A stretch of DNA of 64,000 nt from Isochrysis galbana (lineage: Eukaryota; Haptophyta; Isochrysidales; Isochrysidaceae): the NCBI GenBank assembly GCA_018136815.1, contig CM030939.1, positions 2,426,808-2,490,807 of the forward strand, in the 5' to 3' direction. The position numbers were made by a program, and so were the translations under genes. The notes under the pieces are model-generated. The model searched no databases and was not told the DNA's origin. It saw only the letters and a program-made list of their open reading frames with translations. This document shows positions 53,070 through 63,784 of the stretch, one piece after another (position 1 is the first letter of the stretch; every line of letters begins with the position of its first letter).

Positions 53070-54640
53070 TTACAGGTCGACGTCTTCGCCCTCAAACCTG
53101 CGTCGATATAAACCATAATAATCAGCCTTGCCGCTGGTATACGCTTCGACAAGCTCCTTGGGCTTCTCGCGGATGCCCGCTTTGAGGGCTGGCTCAAGGC
53201 CACCGCGTGGGACGCCCGGCAGGACGGATCCCCACATTTCGTTGAACTCGGGGGTGTCAGGAAGGGCGCGCGAGTTGAAGGGTGAAAGCCAAGCACGAAG
53301 CAGCAGGCGGCCATGCTCGATGTCGTCGCGCGAGCCGCTGGTCTCGTCGAACTTCCATGCAGTGCGTCCATGGTAGACGATGTGGTTGTTGAGAAACGTG
53401 AGCTGTCCGGGTTGCTGGATGAACTCATGGCCGATCTCGAGGCCGATCTCTTCCACCATGTCGATAGCCTCGATCTCGTCCTCGTCCAACTTGCGGACGC
53501 CATTGACATACTGCGCATTTTCGATGTACGACGGCGACAGCTGGGTGGTGAACTTGCCCTCTGGGGTCATTGCCCAGATAGGCAAGGCAATGACGCCCGT
53601 ACCACCCTCCCAGATGCGCTCGATAGGGTGGTAAAGGCGCTCGGCGAGCTCGGGCGCACGATCGATCATCTCGTCGTGGATAGCGACGGCTGAGGCAACG
53701 CGGCTGGCGCCGCCAACTGAAGCTGTGCGAACACCTAGGAGCGAGATGACGTCGCACCTGCAACCATGAGAGCGGTCATAGAGTGAGGCCATGCAAGAGG
53801 GGCGGATGGGCCTTCCTTAAGGCGTCGGCACCGTGCACCGCTAGCCAGAGTTGAGGGCGGCCAGCCCTGGCGTCGAACAATTTGCATCCACTTTTTACGC
53901 CGCGCAGAGGACGCCGCTCGGTGGCATCGAGTCCATCAAGGTAACGATGATGTCACCGTCCTTGCAGTGCTCCATGGGCAGGCGGTGCGAGATTTACCGA
54001 TCGGTATGCAGCCGGAAATAGTTGTTGCTCTGCGGAAGGATTTTGGTGAGGGAGGGTAAGCAGACCGAGTGGCGGTCGCATCGGGCGTGGCACGGCGCAG
54101 GCCAGTGCCGGCACCGACCTGCTTGCCATCCTTGGGCGTCTTGCCGCGCATCTCCGCCTTGACATGGCCAATCGGCATTCCATATCCTCGGGACTTGGAG
54201 CGGAGACCAGCGGACGATTGCTGCACGGTGTTGCCAATATATCCACACATGCCGAGGTACATGACAGACAGCTCGGGGATAGTGTAGCGTTCAACAGGGA
54301 TGCCCTGCAGCATGGTGGCCCCAGAGCCATTCTCGAGCTCCTCAGCGAGCCCGCGCAACATACCAGCCATGCCATCTTCGCGCAGGCGGAAGACGGAAGG
54401 ACTGACGGCCATCGGGATGTCTCCTTCCCATTCGATCGCACCGGACTGCATCGCCTGCCTGAGGGCCGTGTCGAGCTCCTCCACATGGGTGGGAGTCAGG
54501 TCACGGCCCCACCACGGGTTTGCAAGCAGCTCGGACCCTCTCCATGCAGCAGGCCCTCCAATCTTGGCCTCTCGGCCGAACTTGATGTCGGCGTGGGCGA
54601 GGGCGGAAGAGAGCCTGGAGCGGAGGCTGCCACGGAGCAT
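53070..54640 (-). CDS. TauD/TfdA-like Fe(II)/2-oxoglutarate dioxygenase (three exons)
   Basis: A double-stranded beta-helix oxygenase that couples 2-oxoglutarate decarboxylation to hydroxylation. Model: 54640-54119, 54029-53998 and 53757-53070, giving 413 aa. All junctions are GT-AG with compatible phases, and the middle exon is only 32 nt. Iron ligands are His182 and Asp184 (NYFRLHTDR, placed in the microexon) and His314 (NNHIVYHGRTAW). The 2-oxoglutarate Arg is probably 339 (HGRLLLRAWLSP). CDVISLLGVRTASVGGASRV after the HxD is the usual TauD block. The N-terminal 174 residues include MLQGIPVERYTIPELSVMYL. The start at ATG 54640 follows a repetitive G/C region, so in-frame upstream codons were rejected. 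Substrate unknown: taurine, an alkyl sulfate, a carnitine-type amine or a peptide are all possible. Confidence 0.85.
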
Positions 54641-54759
54641 ATCTTTGTATCTTCGAGGTGTGCACGGAGTCGGAGAGGGGAGCGAGGAGGGAATGTAGGA
54701 GCGAGGAGAGAGGAGCGGGACGAGATTGCTGACTTGCCCCCCCTGTTGTGCAAGCGAGC

Positions 54760-55035
54760 GAGCGAGGTCCCCCCCCCCGCGCGGAGGAGTGTGTGGGAGG
54801 GAGGGAGGGGGGCGGCGGGGGGGGGGGGGGGTCCAACGCGATTCCACCCGCGATCCAGTCCAGCGCGGGGGGGGGGGGGGGGTCCCCCTCTCCCTCCCGC
54901 CCCCCTCTCCCGCCCTCCCGCCCTCCACGCGCGGGGGGGGAAGGGGGGGGAGGGGGGGGGGAGCAGGAGAACATCCCCCCCCCGCCACCCCCGCCCCCGC
55001 CCCCCCCGCCCCCCCCCCCCCCCCCGGCCCCCCCT
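54760..55035. repeat. G-run/C-run low-complexity tract
   Basis: Alternating poly-G and poly-C runs of 8-18 bases immediately 5' of the dioxygenase gene. Prone to hairpins and to sequencing error, so the true length may differ. Confidence 0.9.
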
Positions 55036-55620
55036 CTTCCCCCCTCCTAGGTGGTAGTAGGTGTGTGAGCTCGACCGCCGAGCCGCACGCCCCCAAAGGC
55101 GCCCCGCGGACCTCCTCCACCTCTCTCGCGCCACCCGTCGGTATCTCACATACACATGTGCTAGTTTCACTTACCTAGAGTCGCATGGCTACGGTGGGCC
55201 GCCGATCAAGAGAGAGTGAGAGAGAGTGGGCGTTCAAGTGACCCCCGAGTCCTCCCTCCGGAGACGTAGGGAGCTCCGGCGCTTTCCCCTCTAAACTGGG
55301 GGGCAGGGGGCGATCAAGAATCCCTTCCGTTCTCTCTTCCCCTCTCCCCAACCGCCCGACCACCCACTACCCAGACTTTTCTCGCATCTCACTCGAATCC
55401 CGCACATCCGATCACACATCTCACTTCCACGCTGCTCTCGACTACTTGTCCCTGCACCTGCACCTGCACTCTCCTACAAGTATGTCATACTCCTACAAGT
55501 AGGTGGTAAAAGAATACGCGCGTTCACTTTTTAGGGGGGGAGTATGGGGGGGGAGCAGGACCGTCGCATCCGCGATCGACCTTTTTGTTTTAGAAGTCGT
55601 CTACGTTTCTATGCCATTTC
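55036..55620. other. Intergenic
   Basis: No gene recognised. Includes a short tandem CCTGCACCTGCACCTGCAC and a duplicated CTCCTACAAGTA near 55470-55500. Confidence 0.35.
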
Positions 55621-55805
55621 CTTGTAGCCCGGTCACTCACTGTTGGGGGTGCGGAGGGTACCAGCTACAATGGGTGAATGAAGGGCTAAATAAGCTCCCT
55701 ATGGCTTCCGGTAGGTTGGATCAGCAAAAAAATTGGGGTTCTCCGGCGAAATTTTCGAAAAATACCGAATTTCAGGCCATCGAAGGCGGTGCGCGAAATA
55801 CAATC
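55620..55805 (+). repeat. 180-bp dispersed repeat, copy 2
   Basis: Same orientation and extent as 42330-42512. Confidence 0.85.
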
Positions 55806-55977
55806 GCCCCCCCCCCGGTATATTTTTGTGAGGCCCTTTATGTGAGGCACAAACATCGAATAGCGAGGAAACTTGTGACGCCGGCTCACTGGGTTCACAA
55901 GGCCCGGGTCTATGAACACTGGAGCATAAGTCATACGACTCATATTTTTAGATTTGAATGTTTGAATGTGTACGCAA

Positions 55978-56125
55978 GTATCGCCTCGTCGCTGCCGCCC
56001 GCGGCCGCTGACTCTCGCGCCAGCCGAGCAGCCGAGACTCTCGCGCCAGCCGAGCAGCCGAGCGAGCGACAGCCGCTATGGCCCAATGCACGAGCGCGCG
56101 AGCGCGTGACGCGCCCCTCACCCCC
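55978..56125 (+). repeat. GC-rich repeat, inverted relative to 59660-59775
   Basis: CCTCGTCGCTGCCGCCCGCG, then GGCCGCTGACTCTCGCG and GCGAGCGACAGCCGCT match the reverse complement of 59660-59775. This copy has an extra tandem CTCTCGCGCCAGCCGAGCAG unit. Confidence 0.8.
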
Positions 56126-56389
56126 GAGTTTTCCGGTCAAAACCCTGCAAATTTTGTTCGCGCCGCGTGAACCAACTCACGGCGCGCGACAATGAACTCC
56201 TGTCAACTATACACTAACCCCCCATAAAAAGTGAACGCGGGTATTTTTATACCACCTACTTGTAGTTTTGCGCCTCCCTTCTCTTCTGATGTTCAGTGCG
56301 ATCGCAATACCGTCAGGTGGGAGAAGGGTTATAATATAAATTCGGTTCTGCCTTCCGCCTTCTTGCTCGCCCTCGCCCTTTTCTCTTCC

Positions 56390-56760
56390 TCGTTCGACCG
56401 CACATTCCCCTCCCAGCTCCTCTCCCCTCTCTGTGTCCCTCCCCCTCTCTCTCCCTCTCCCTCCCTCTCTTCTCTCTCTCTCTATCTCTCCATTGTCCCT
56501 TCTCTCTGTCTCTCTCTGTCCCCCCCCCTCTCTCTCTCCTTTCTCTCTCTCTTTCCTCTCCCCACTTTCTGTCTCCCTCCCTCCCTTCCTCCCTCTCCCT
56601 CTCTCTCTCTCCCTCCCTCCCTCTCCCTCCCTCCCTCCTCTCTCTCCCTCTCCCCCCCCTCCTCCCCCCCCCCCCCCCAATCCTCTCGCTCGCTCTCCCT
56701 CCCTCTCTCGCCCCCCCCCCACCTTCCTATCCCCTCCCTCCCCTCAGCTCCACCGTCTGT
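56390..56760. repeat. CT-rich polypyrimidine tract upstream of lipoxygenase
   Basis: About 370 bp of almost pure C and T on the coding strand, ending about 80 bp before the ATG; a probable promoter or 5' UTR. Confidence 0.85.
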
Positions 56761-56842
56761 TTCACCGCTCCCCCGCGGCTGCTCTCCTCTCACCTCGGCG
56801 CCTCATCTTATCTCTCCCTCTCTCCGTAACCTACTGCCGTCC

Positions 56843-59228
56843 ATGATGTCGCCTCCGCCGCCCTCTGTTCCGCCGCCCACTGAGCACTTCATCGCAAGGC
56901 GTCGCTTGCAGCTGGCACCGCCGCCGCCGCCGAGCACAGTTGCCACTCCCTCCTTCTTCTGCAGCGGTGGAACGATCGCGAGCGCTGCGGTCCGTGCGCT
57001 GCTCCTCGGCCTGCCACTCTATGTGCTACTGCTTCCGCTCACGTGGCTAGCGGCGTTGCTCGCCTTCCCTGCTGTATTCCTCACCTTGTACATGAACAGC
57101 TTCATGCCCTTGCACGACTGGGCGGAGAAAGTCCCGGTGCTCTTCATCAAGTTCTTCAACGCAGAGCGCTCGCTCTGGCCCACACCAAGGTTCTACGATA
57201 TTGCCCCTGATGATGACGACGACGATGGCGAACCGGGATGTTGCGCCAAGGCTGTAGGCGAGTTGTACGAACTGCAGCCGAAGCGTGAGCTCAAGAAGTG
57301 CCCCACCGCATGGGGCATCGGTGTCTATGTTCCAGCCTTGACCGAGGCCGAGTATGTGAATCTCCGCTCATTACGACTGGGGCTCTCAGGCTTTTGGAGA
57401 AACATGGGAGCGGCAATCACTGACGAGCTGCTGGGGCTCATGGGTTGGATGCCCAACACGCATCTCCTCGAGGGAGGATACCTGAAAAAGCACGGCTCAA
57501 AAAATCGCTTCAGCCCCACAGAGGATCCGGTTGAGTACGCCATGAAAACCATAGGGGACTCGTACCCAAAGTTCCCCGACGTGTGGGAAGACAAGCTGTC
57601 AGACGAAGCTCTCGTTCGTTTCTGCCTCCATGGCCTCGGGCCGCACCGGCTGGAACGGCTGCCAAACGGCGAAGGGTTCGTGGTGCGCACAAACGCGCTC
57701 GCGCCGCTAGAGGTGCGCGGAGGCTACGGAGCGTATGGCGGGGACTGCTACATCGGCCCCGACTTCCGTCCGGTGAAGATCGTGAGGATGGAGCGGGTTG
57801 CTGGAGCATCAACCTTGGCGCCGCTCGTGGAGAGGGTCTTTACTCCGGGAGCCAAGGGGTGGGAATATGCCAAATTCTGCTTTCGTTCGACGCTCTTCAC
57901 GCTCGTCACCGTCTGCGACCATTTATACGGGGTACACTTGCAGTGGTCCAACGTCATGGTAGTGGCTGCACGCGAGTGTCTCTCCCCTGAGCACCCCGTG
58001 CGCAGGCTGCTAACGCCGTACTATTTTGGGACCATCCAGGTCAACTACATTGCCAATCATTTGCTGGTACCGCCGGGAACCCTCGGCTCCCGAAACTTCG
58101 CTTTCACCGATCCGGCCTTGCAGCAGGCGTGGCGCGCGATGCCAACCTTGTTGCGAGACGGAGCGGAGCTCAAAGGTGCAGTCTCCGATGCCGAGTTCCT
58201 TGATACGATATTCGACTGCGGCCATTATTTCGCCTGGCGAACAGCGGATTTGGGTGTGGAGCTGCCGTACTACACCCAGGCGCTCAAATATTGGGATGTG
58301 ACGCGCCAGTTGGTCGACAGCTTTTTGAAGCTGTGGTTCAATGACGCGGCGGAAGCGGCGGCCGACGGTGAGCTCGAAGACTTCCTCCTCCAAGTTGTGG
58401 GGAGTCTCGATGCCACCATGCATTTGACTCAAGTAGTCCGCGGCATGGATGCGCACAAGAAATTTGAATTTGCAATCAATGTCATCACCAGGTAGGGCCC
58501 TCGTGGAACCTCTCATCTGTCGGGCGGATAGCAGTGGCCTTCGGTGAAGGCCAGCTCACCAACTGGTCCACCCACACACTTCCCCATGAGGGTTGCATAC
58601 ATCCAAGTTTGGGTTACTCACCGCCGCCACCGTGCCCACCAACCACCTGCACCAATCAGCCGCTCCAACTTGGCTGGCTAGTGACTCACGTCTTTCCCCG
58701 AATGCTCTCGCACTCCAGACTCATCTTCGCAGTGACCGCACACCACGAGGCGTACGGCTCTGTTGCTGCTTACGCGCAAGATGTCTCTTTCTGCGCTTTT
58801 GCATGGCCCGACGGCGAGAGATGTGGAACCAAGACGACTTCCATCACCCAAGTGCGCGCCGCGCCTATATCCCAACGCTCCGAACGGCTGTCGCGTCACC
58901 CGATGCTTCCCCCCCCTTCCCAACCCCATCCCCACGACTTCGGCAAATGTAGGCGACTCTTATGGCCGCCACATCTTTTCCTATGCCCCCACTCATGTCG
59001 CAACGCAAGGGTTATCGTGGATTCACCCAGTCTAGGTTCCTCCGTGCCCCATCGGCATCGCTTGAGCCCGCTCTGCGGCAAATTTGCGAGCGCCATGCAG
59101 CCGCAATTGAAGACTTAGAGAGGATGTGCAACGACCACGTAGCTGATGCAGCACATCGGCCCTACCCCTTCAATTACGGCTTATGGTGCTTCAACCCGCG
59201 CTGGATGGAGGCCTCGATTAGTGTGTAG
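56843..59228 (+). CDS. Lipoxygenase-like protein (three exons), membrane-anchored
   Basis: Lipoxygenases add O2 to polyunsaturated fatty acids. Model: 56843-58491, 58719-58851 and 58953-59228, giving 685 aa, all phases consistent. A hydrophobic N-terminal hairpin (residues about 50-85) and a DDDDDDG stretch precede the catalytic region. DHLYGVHLQWSN holds His360 and His365 in the first H-x4-H iron pair. EHPVRRLLTPYYFGTIQVNY matches the family HP..LL.P....T..IN block. Splicing creates LIFAVTAHHEAYG, where His558/559 aligns with the T-A-x-H-A-A-V-N motif, but Gly stands where the usual Asn ligand would be. The C-terminus YPFNYGLWCFNP..EASISV ends in Val rather than the canonical Ile carboxylate. 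No PLAT domain is seen. Catalysis is therefore uncertain, though the fold assignment is firm. The start is the first ATG after the CT tract. Confidence 0.75.
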
Positions 59229-59660
59229 CCTAAAGTCTTGAGGCTTTGCCTCCGTGTCAATATCTCATTCCACTTCTCCTTGCGGCAGTGCTTGACCTAC
59301 TGCCTTCAACAACTACTTTATTGAGTTGATCTCCTTAGAGGTCTTTTGCGGGGTTTTAGGAAGGTTGAAAGAACGGGCTTGAAATAGTTCTGCGGAGGGC
59401 TCTTGCAACTGCTCCACAAAATGTAAAATCGCTTCTTGGTTCCAACAAGTGGTTGAAAGAGAGCGCGCGCACTGTTGGGCCCCTCCCGCGAGATGCCCAC
59501 GCGCCGCCCTTCACAGTGCAAGAGGTGGAGGAGGCTCGCCTCGCCCTAGCCCTGCAGGTGTGCATTGCGAGGTGGAGACGGCGCAGGCAGAGGGGATTGG
59601 ACGGCTCGGGACTGCGCGCCACGGCGCGACCGCGTGCGATCGAGGCAGCGCTCCTCGTCT
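59229..59660. other. Intergenic
   Basis: 3' flank of the lipoxygenase-like gene. Overlapping GC-rich frames are not credible. Confidence 0.35.
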
Positions 59661-59775
59661 TTGCCGCAGAGCCGTTGGTGCGCGTCACGCGCTCGCGCAT
59701 TGGGCCAGAGCGGCTGTCGCTCGCTCGGCTGGCGCGCGAGAGTCAGCGGCCGCGGGCGGCAGCGACGAGGTACTG
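59660..59775 (-). repeat. GC-rich repeat, partner of 55978-56125
   Basis: Reverse-complement copy lying just downstream (minus strand) of the LINE fragment, so it could be part of that element's body. Confidence 0.8.
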
Positions 59776-59830
59776 ATGCGCGACATTTACGCGCGCTTCG
59801 GTATCCGGCTGGCTGATCTGCCGCGATTCA

Positions 59831-60345
59831 TCAAAGCACTGCAGCTCTTGGTGCGACGTACAGGTGGTAGACCTCCTTTTTGCCTTGAGTGACGATCACC
59901 CCCTCCTTGGTTAGCACATTTGTGCGCTCTTGGTTGCCCTGTATAAAGATGAATCCTTGTTGTTCGAGCGCCTTGGCTAGCGAGTTTATAGTGATGGCGT
60001 CCTTTATCTCGAATTTGAAGTTGCGTACTACGAGGTGCGCTGACACGTCCTTAAATGCGCTGGCTAGCGATTTCGACGAAGCTTGAGGAAGCTCGCGGGC
60101 TTTGTCGTCAAAGGTCTGAAATTTGACGATCATGGGGTATTTCACCCCATGAATCGCGAAAACGCCTTGATCCTTGAATTTGGCCTTATATTGTTGCGCA
60201 CAGTCCGCCGAGACCAGGATCTCCCATGGGCCCGATGCCCGATGAGCATCACTTGGTCAGCCGGCGCGGTGAGGTGGGCGGAGAGAGAGGAGGGGAGCGT
60301 GGCGCGCTCCATGACCCTATCGTTATAACGATAGTTTTAACCCCG
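59831..60345 (-). pseudogene. LINE 5' fragment with intact ORF1-like domain
   Basis: Starts with a palindromic leader (AACTATCGTTATAACGATAG) and ATGGAGCGCGCC, runs about 20 codons, then shifts frame into GPWEILVSADCAQQYKAKF and continues open to 59831 (KYPMIVKFQTFDDKARELPQ, ASSKSLASAFKDVSAHLVV, RNFKFEIKDAITINSLAKAL and then VIVTQGKKEVYHLYV). This domain is homologous to residues about 240-305 of the 5 kb LINE and is longer here, which shows what was deleted there. The upstream leader is largely missing. No RT is attached. Confidence 0.75.
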
Positions 60346-60439
60346 ACTCAATAATGTGACTGGAACAGTGTACAGTGTATAGTGTGTAGAAGATGGAAGA
60401 TTACGTAATGTGTAATGTGCGAAAACACCGTCACACTCC

Positions 60440-60487
60440 TAAGTAAAAACAAAACTGCCGCCTGGTCCTCTTTCGACGGAACGCGAC
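60440..60487 (-). repeat. Third copy of the 9-kb transposon end
   Basis: The reverse complement reads AAGTCGCGTTCCGTCGAAAG and AGGACCA, then a TTTTGTTTTTACTTAGGAGTG-like flank, matching 10258-10325 over about 50 bp, including non-palindromic flank. Confidence 0.65.
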
Positions 60488-60489
60488 TT

Positions 60490-61322
60490 CAGCAGCCAGA
60501 GGCCAGAGGCGTTGCTAGCGGTCGAGAGGGTGAGGCGCGTACTGAGTACTGAGGGAGGCTCATCTTGAGTTGGAGTTGGAGATGAGCGGGTCAGCGACGC
60601 AGAGAACTCGAGCTCACCAAGATCAGCAAACTGAACCGGTTGGAGAGGAGGGGTCTTGCCTCGTCGTGGTATGGGCGGGGGGTTGTAGATTGCGATATGC
60701 GATATGTGCTTGCTTCTTGCGTGTATGTGCATGTACATGTATATTGTGCTGGGACGGTGTGTGTGTAGGAATAGCGAGTAGCATGTCTACACACATTTTG
60801 TGCACACACTCTTTTCTTTCTTTTTTAAATCTATGCTAGCCATTCAGTTTTCAAATAAGCTATTGTTATACTATTTACAAACACAAACCCGTCATTTCAT
60901 GGTTTCCGGCCGACAATTAAAAAAAACTTCTTAATAGTCCCGCCGCGCGCGCGACCCTGCACAGCATCTATGCAGCCACGCCCGCTTCCCATATCCCCCC
61001 TCCACCTGCCTTGCGGCTCGTCCCCTCGTGCTCTACCTGGTTCCGGCCGACAATTATGGTCTCGGACCGACGGTCGCTACACGATGGATCGATCGCCCTA
61101 TACCACCGATTGTCCAACGCAGACCACTCCATACCAACCAGTATTATTGTGCGCAAAGCTGACCTACTCTCCGGCCGTTCCCAGCCAAATGACATCTTTT
61201 TGACTCATTTATGGGCAGCAAACATGCTTCATGTTGACATGACGGAAGTACATGCAAAATGTTGAAGGCATCGGTGCTTTGACTTGGGTACACAGCACAC
61301 GGGGTGCCCGCCATATTCACGA
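60490..61322. other. Intergenic
   Basis: No gene recognised. A TG/CA-rich patch lies at 60710-60770. Two GGTTTCCGGCCGACAATTA-like strings occur about 150 bp apart (60900, 61040), suggesting an old duplication. Confidence 0.35.
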
Positions 61323-62944
61323 CTAAACGGCAGCTCTTTCTGCTCGATCCACTTCTTCTGGCGTAGCCGCTTGTGCAAGCACCATCTCCATTTTTGCCAG
61401 CCCGTCATGGATCCCAGTGCCAGCCCACCTCAGGCGACGACAGAAGTAAGCGGTGAAGGCGCAGGTGGCTGGAAACAAGAGAGCGGCTGCGATGTACATC
61501 GGCAGACGGGGGCTGGCGGCGTATAGGACGAGGCTGGTGAACGACCCCACGAGTGTGCCGCCATTGTATACAAATGCGTTGAGAAAGGCTAGTTGCCGGT
61601 AGAGCGCCTCGTGGCCGGCAGCGTAAATCGCGAGCGCCTCTTGCAGCGCTTGTGAGCTTAGCACATAGGACGTACCGATTAAGACTTGACCAGTCACAGC
61701 TAGACCAAAATTGGGGAGCACAAAGAGCACGATCAACACGATCTGGCGGATGGGCATAGTGAGCGTGTGGGACTCAAGGAGAATGGACGGTTTGCGGCGA
61801 GCGCCGGGGGTGCTCTTGTGATAGTGCACCAGGGAGGGAAGATTGTGCGAGGGCAGGCGGAGCTCTTCTCCACTTGCCTGGAACGCAAGCAAGGCCGATA
61901 TGTTGAGGGGCAGCGGGAGACAGCAGCTGAGGATCCTGGGAGGGGGCTTCTCCTCTGCAGCGACGGAGCAGCCCTGACGTAGAGCAAGCCCGAGGAGCAG
62001 AAACGCTGCGATGAGATCGCCTGCGCCCTGACCCACGCCAATCCAGACTGGCTCCCAATCGTACACCTCTTGGAAGAACAGAGCAAAAATCTGGCCGCAA
62101 AACGGGATGGGGACTGAGTCACTGTCTCAACTGCTCGTGCCTACTGCTGGGCTGCAACACCGAGTGCTCCAGCATGCAAAGGACGTACCTTCCACTCGAA
62201 GCTGTAGCTCATCACATTGATACATTGCATCATGAGCACGAGCACCACTGGGGTGCGGATACTGGGCGGCAGCCACAAAAGGGAGCGTGAACGAGCACTC
62301 CTGTGAACAGGCCCTGCTTTGACTTCTGCTTCCCGATCATGAGCTGAGACCCCGTCTCTGGCAGGGCTCCGACCATAGACTTCGCGCGCCACCTCCCAGA
62401 AAACAGGGAGCGAACCCAGGAGGATCACGGTCGATGCTGAGCACGCCAACTGGAGTGCAGCGCAGCCTCTCCAGCCGCTGAACTGGAACAGCGTGCCGGC
62501 GAGGAAGGAGGCGAGCGAGTAGCCAAAAACCTCGCTCACCGTAATGCAGCGCAGCGCCCTGCGGTATCGCGCATGCTCGTCGCCATATCTGCGGAAAGCT
62601 AAGGTTTTGAAGACCTGAGGCGTGAACATGACCGAGCTGGCGGTGACGCCGGCATAGACGGCAACGGGATCGTCGGGCCAGACGAGCATGGGCACGGTGG
62701 CGCAGGCGACCACTGCCGTGAGCGGCAGCACCACCCAGTCACCCGTGCGCGAGATGAAGGCGTGCATCGCGATACGGAGCGCAAGCGATCCTGTGTCGGC
62801 GGCTGTGAGTCCGAGCACGTAGTCCCAGCCCTGGGCGTAGACGTGCAGAGGGAGCGCGGCGAACCAATAGGAGTGGCGGCACCATTCAATCAATGGTAGC
62901 ACGAGAAGCAGGACGAAGGCCTCGTAAAGCCCGCCCAGCCCCAT
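61323..62944 (-). CDS. Major facilitator superfamily-like transporter (two exons)
   Basis: A multi-pass membrane protein of 507 aa: 62944-62189 and 62090-61323, joined at a GT-AG intron with phase 0 (WK/IFALFFQEVY). Hydrophobic helices include GLYEAFVLLLVLPLIEWC, WVVLPLTAVVACATVPMLVW, VFGYSLASFLAGTLFQFSG, LACSASTVILLGSLPVFW, IRTPVVLVLMMQCINVMSY, DLIAAFLLLGLALR, IVLIVLFVLPNFGLAVTGQV, GGTLVGSFTSLVLY and IAAALLFPATCAFTAYF. About 11-12 spans and a long charged central loop (RSPARDGVSAHDREAEVKAG) fit the MFS 6+6 plan. I see no signature that fixes the substrate. ATG 62944 was chosen because the preceding in-frame codons have no ATG. Confidence 0.7.
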
Positions 62945-63138
62945 CGGCACCCTCCCCACCCTCCCTCCGTCGCCCCGGAGAGCTCCCGCGTCCCTTCCCC
63001 TTCTGTTCGCTGTTGGGAATGTCCGACGTCGTTTTGTTGTAGGAATGTCGTGTGTAGAAAGAACCTTCGAGGACTAATTGCTAATTGGTGTCTCCAAGTC
63101 TCCAAGTCTGCGATGACGAAGGAGATCTCCTGATCTCC

Positions 63139-63373
63139 TACTCTAGCAGCCTAGGCTCCCTCCCTGAGGGAAAGGTTCAACAATCTCTCACTATCCATCA
63201 CACTAGGGCCGCTATGAGCGTCTCGCCGCCCCATCATCGCCCCTCCTTCGCCATTCATCCACAGTCCCTGTCCCAGTCCAAAACCCCAAGTGCCAAGAGC
63301 CAAGTGCCAAGTGCCAAATGGGGTTGCCCGACCCCATCCAGAATTTCATTCACCTGACTCCCGGTGACGGATC
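63139..63373 (-). repeat. Dispersed repeat of about 230 bp, copy 2
   Basis: Reverse complement of 8151-8376, with a local AGTGCCAAG tandem duplication (63285-63320) not found in copy 1. Confidence 0.8.
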
Positions 63374-63784
63374 GAGCATGACCACTGGCTCGATATGCGA
63401 CGATACGGAAGGGAAACGATCGGCGGGAGGCGCGGCGGAGGTGGCCTCAAGTCGTTTATTTATGTCTGTTCTTTTCTTAGGCTGTCTTCCCATGCCCGCC
63501 TGGGCAGTTCTCGCCGAGTCAGTTTCTTGTGCAACGAGTAGCGCTTTGCTCAGCGTGGTGTATCTCTCTATTATTCTGATTAGTATTGATTCTTCCGAAA
63601 AATTTATACCGTCGTAATGAATCCTATAGAAGTCTGTGATTATGATTATGTATCTCCACGCTGCCGCATCCGGGGGGTCGCTGCGCCTGAGCTTGGGGTT
63701 GGGAGGCTGATGGCTACCGGCCGCACAACACCGCAACACCCCAGCAGTCACACAGATTTTTCTCTGTTCGTGGGAAGACCTCAC
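63350..63784 (-). CDS. Hypothetical ORF of doubtful reality
   Basis: 144 codons. A middle part (WRYIIIITDFYRIHYDGINF, SEESILIRIIERYTTLSKAL) looks protein-like, but the 3' end runs into the dispersed repeat. Possibly a transposon C-terminal fragment. No family recognised. Confidence 0.25.
   Translation of the reverse strand: MRSSHEQRKICVTAGVLRCCAAGSHQPPNPKLRRSDPPDAAAWRYIIIITDFYRIHYDGINFSEESILIRIIERYTTLSKALLVAQETDSARTAQAGMGRQPKKRTDINKRLEATSAAPPADRFPSVSSHIEPVVMLDPSPGVR

Noticed and set aside
54164-55178. Large plus-strand ORF opposite the dioxygenase
   Set aside because: Antisense shadow of exon 1 plus G/C homopolymers.
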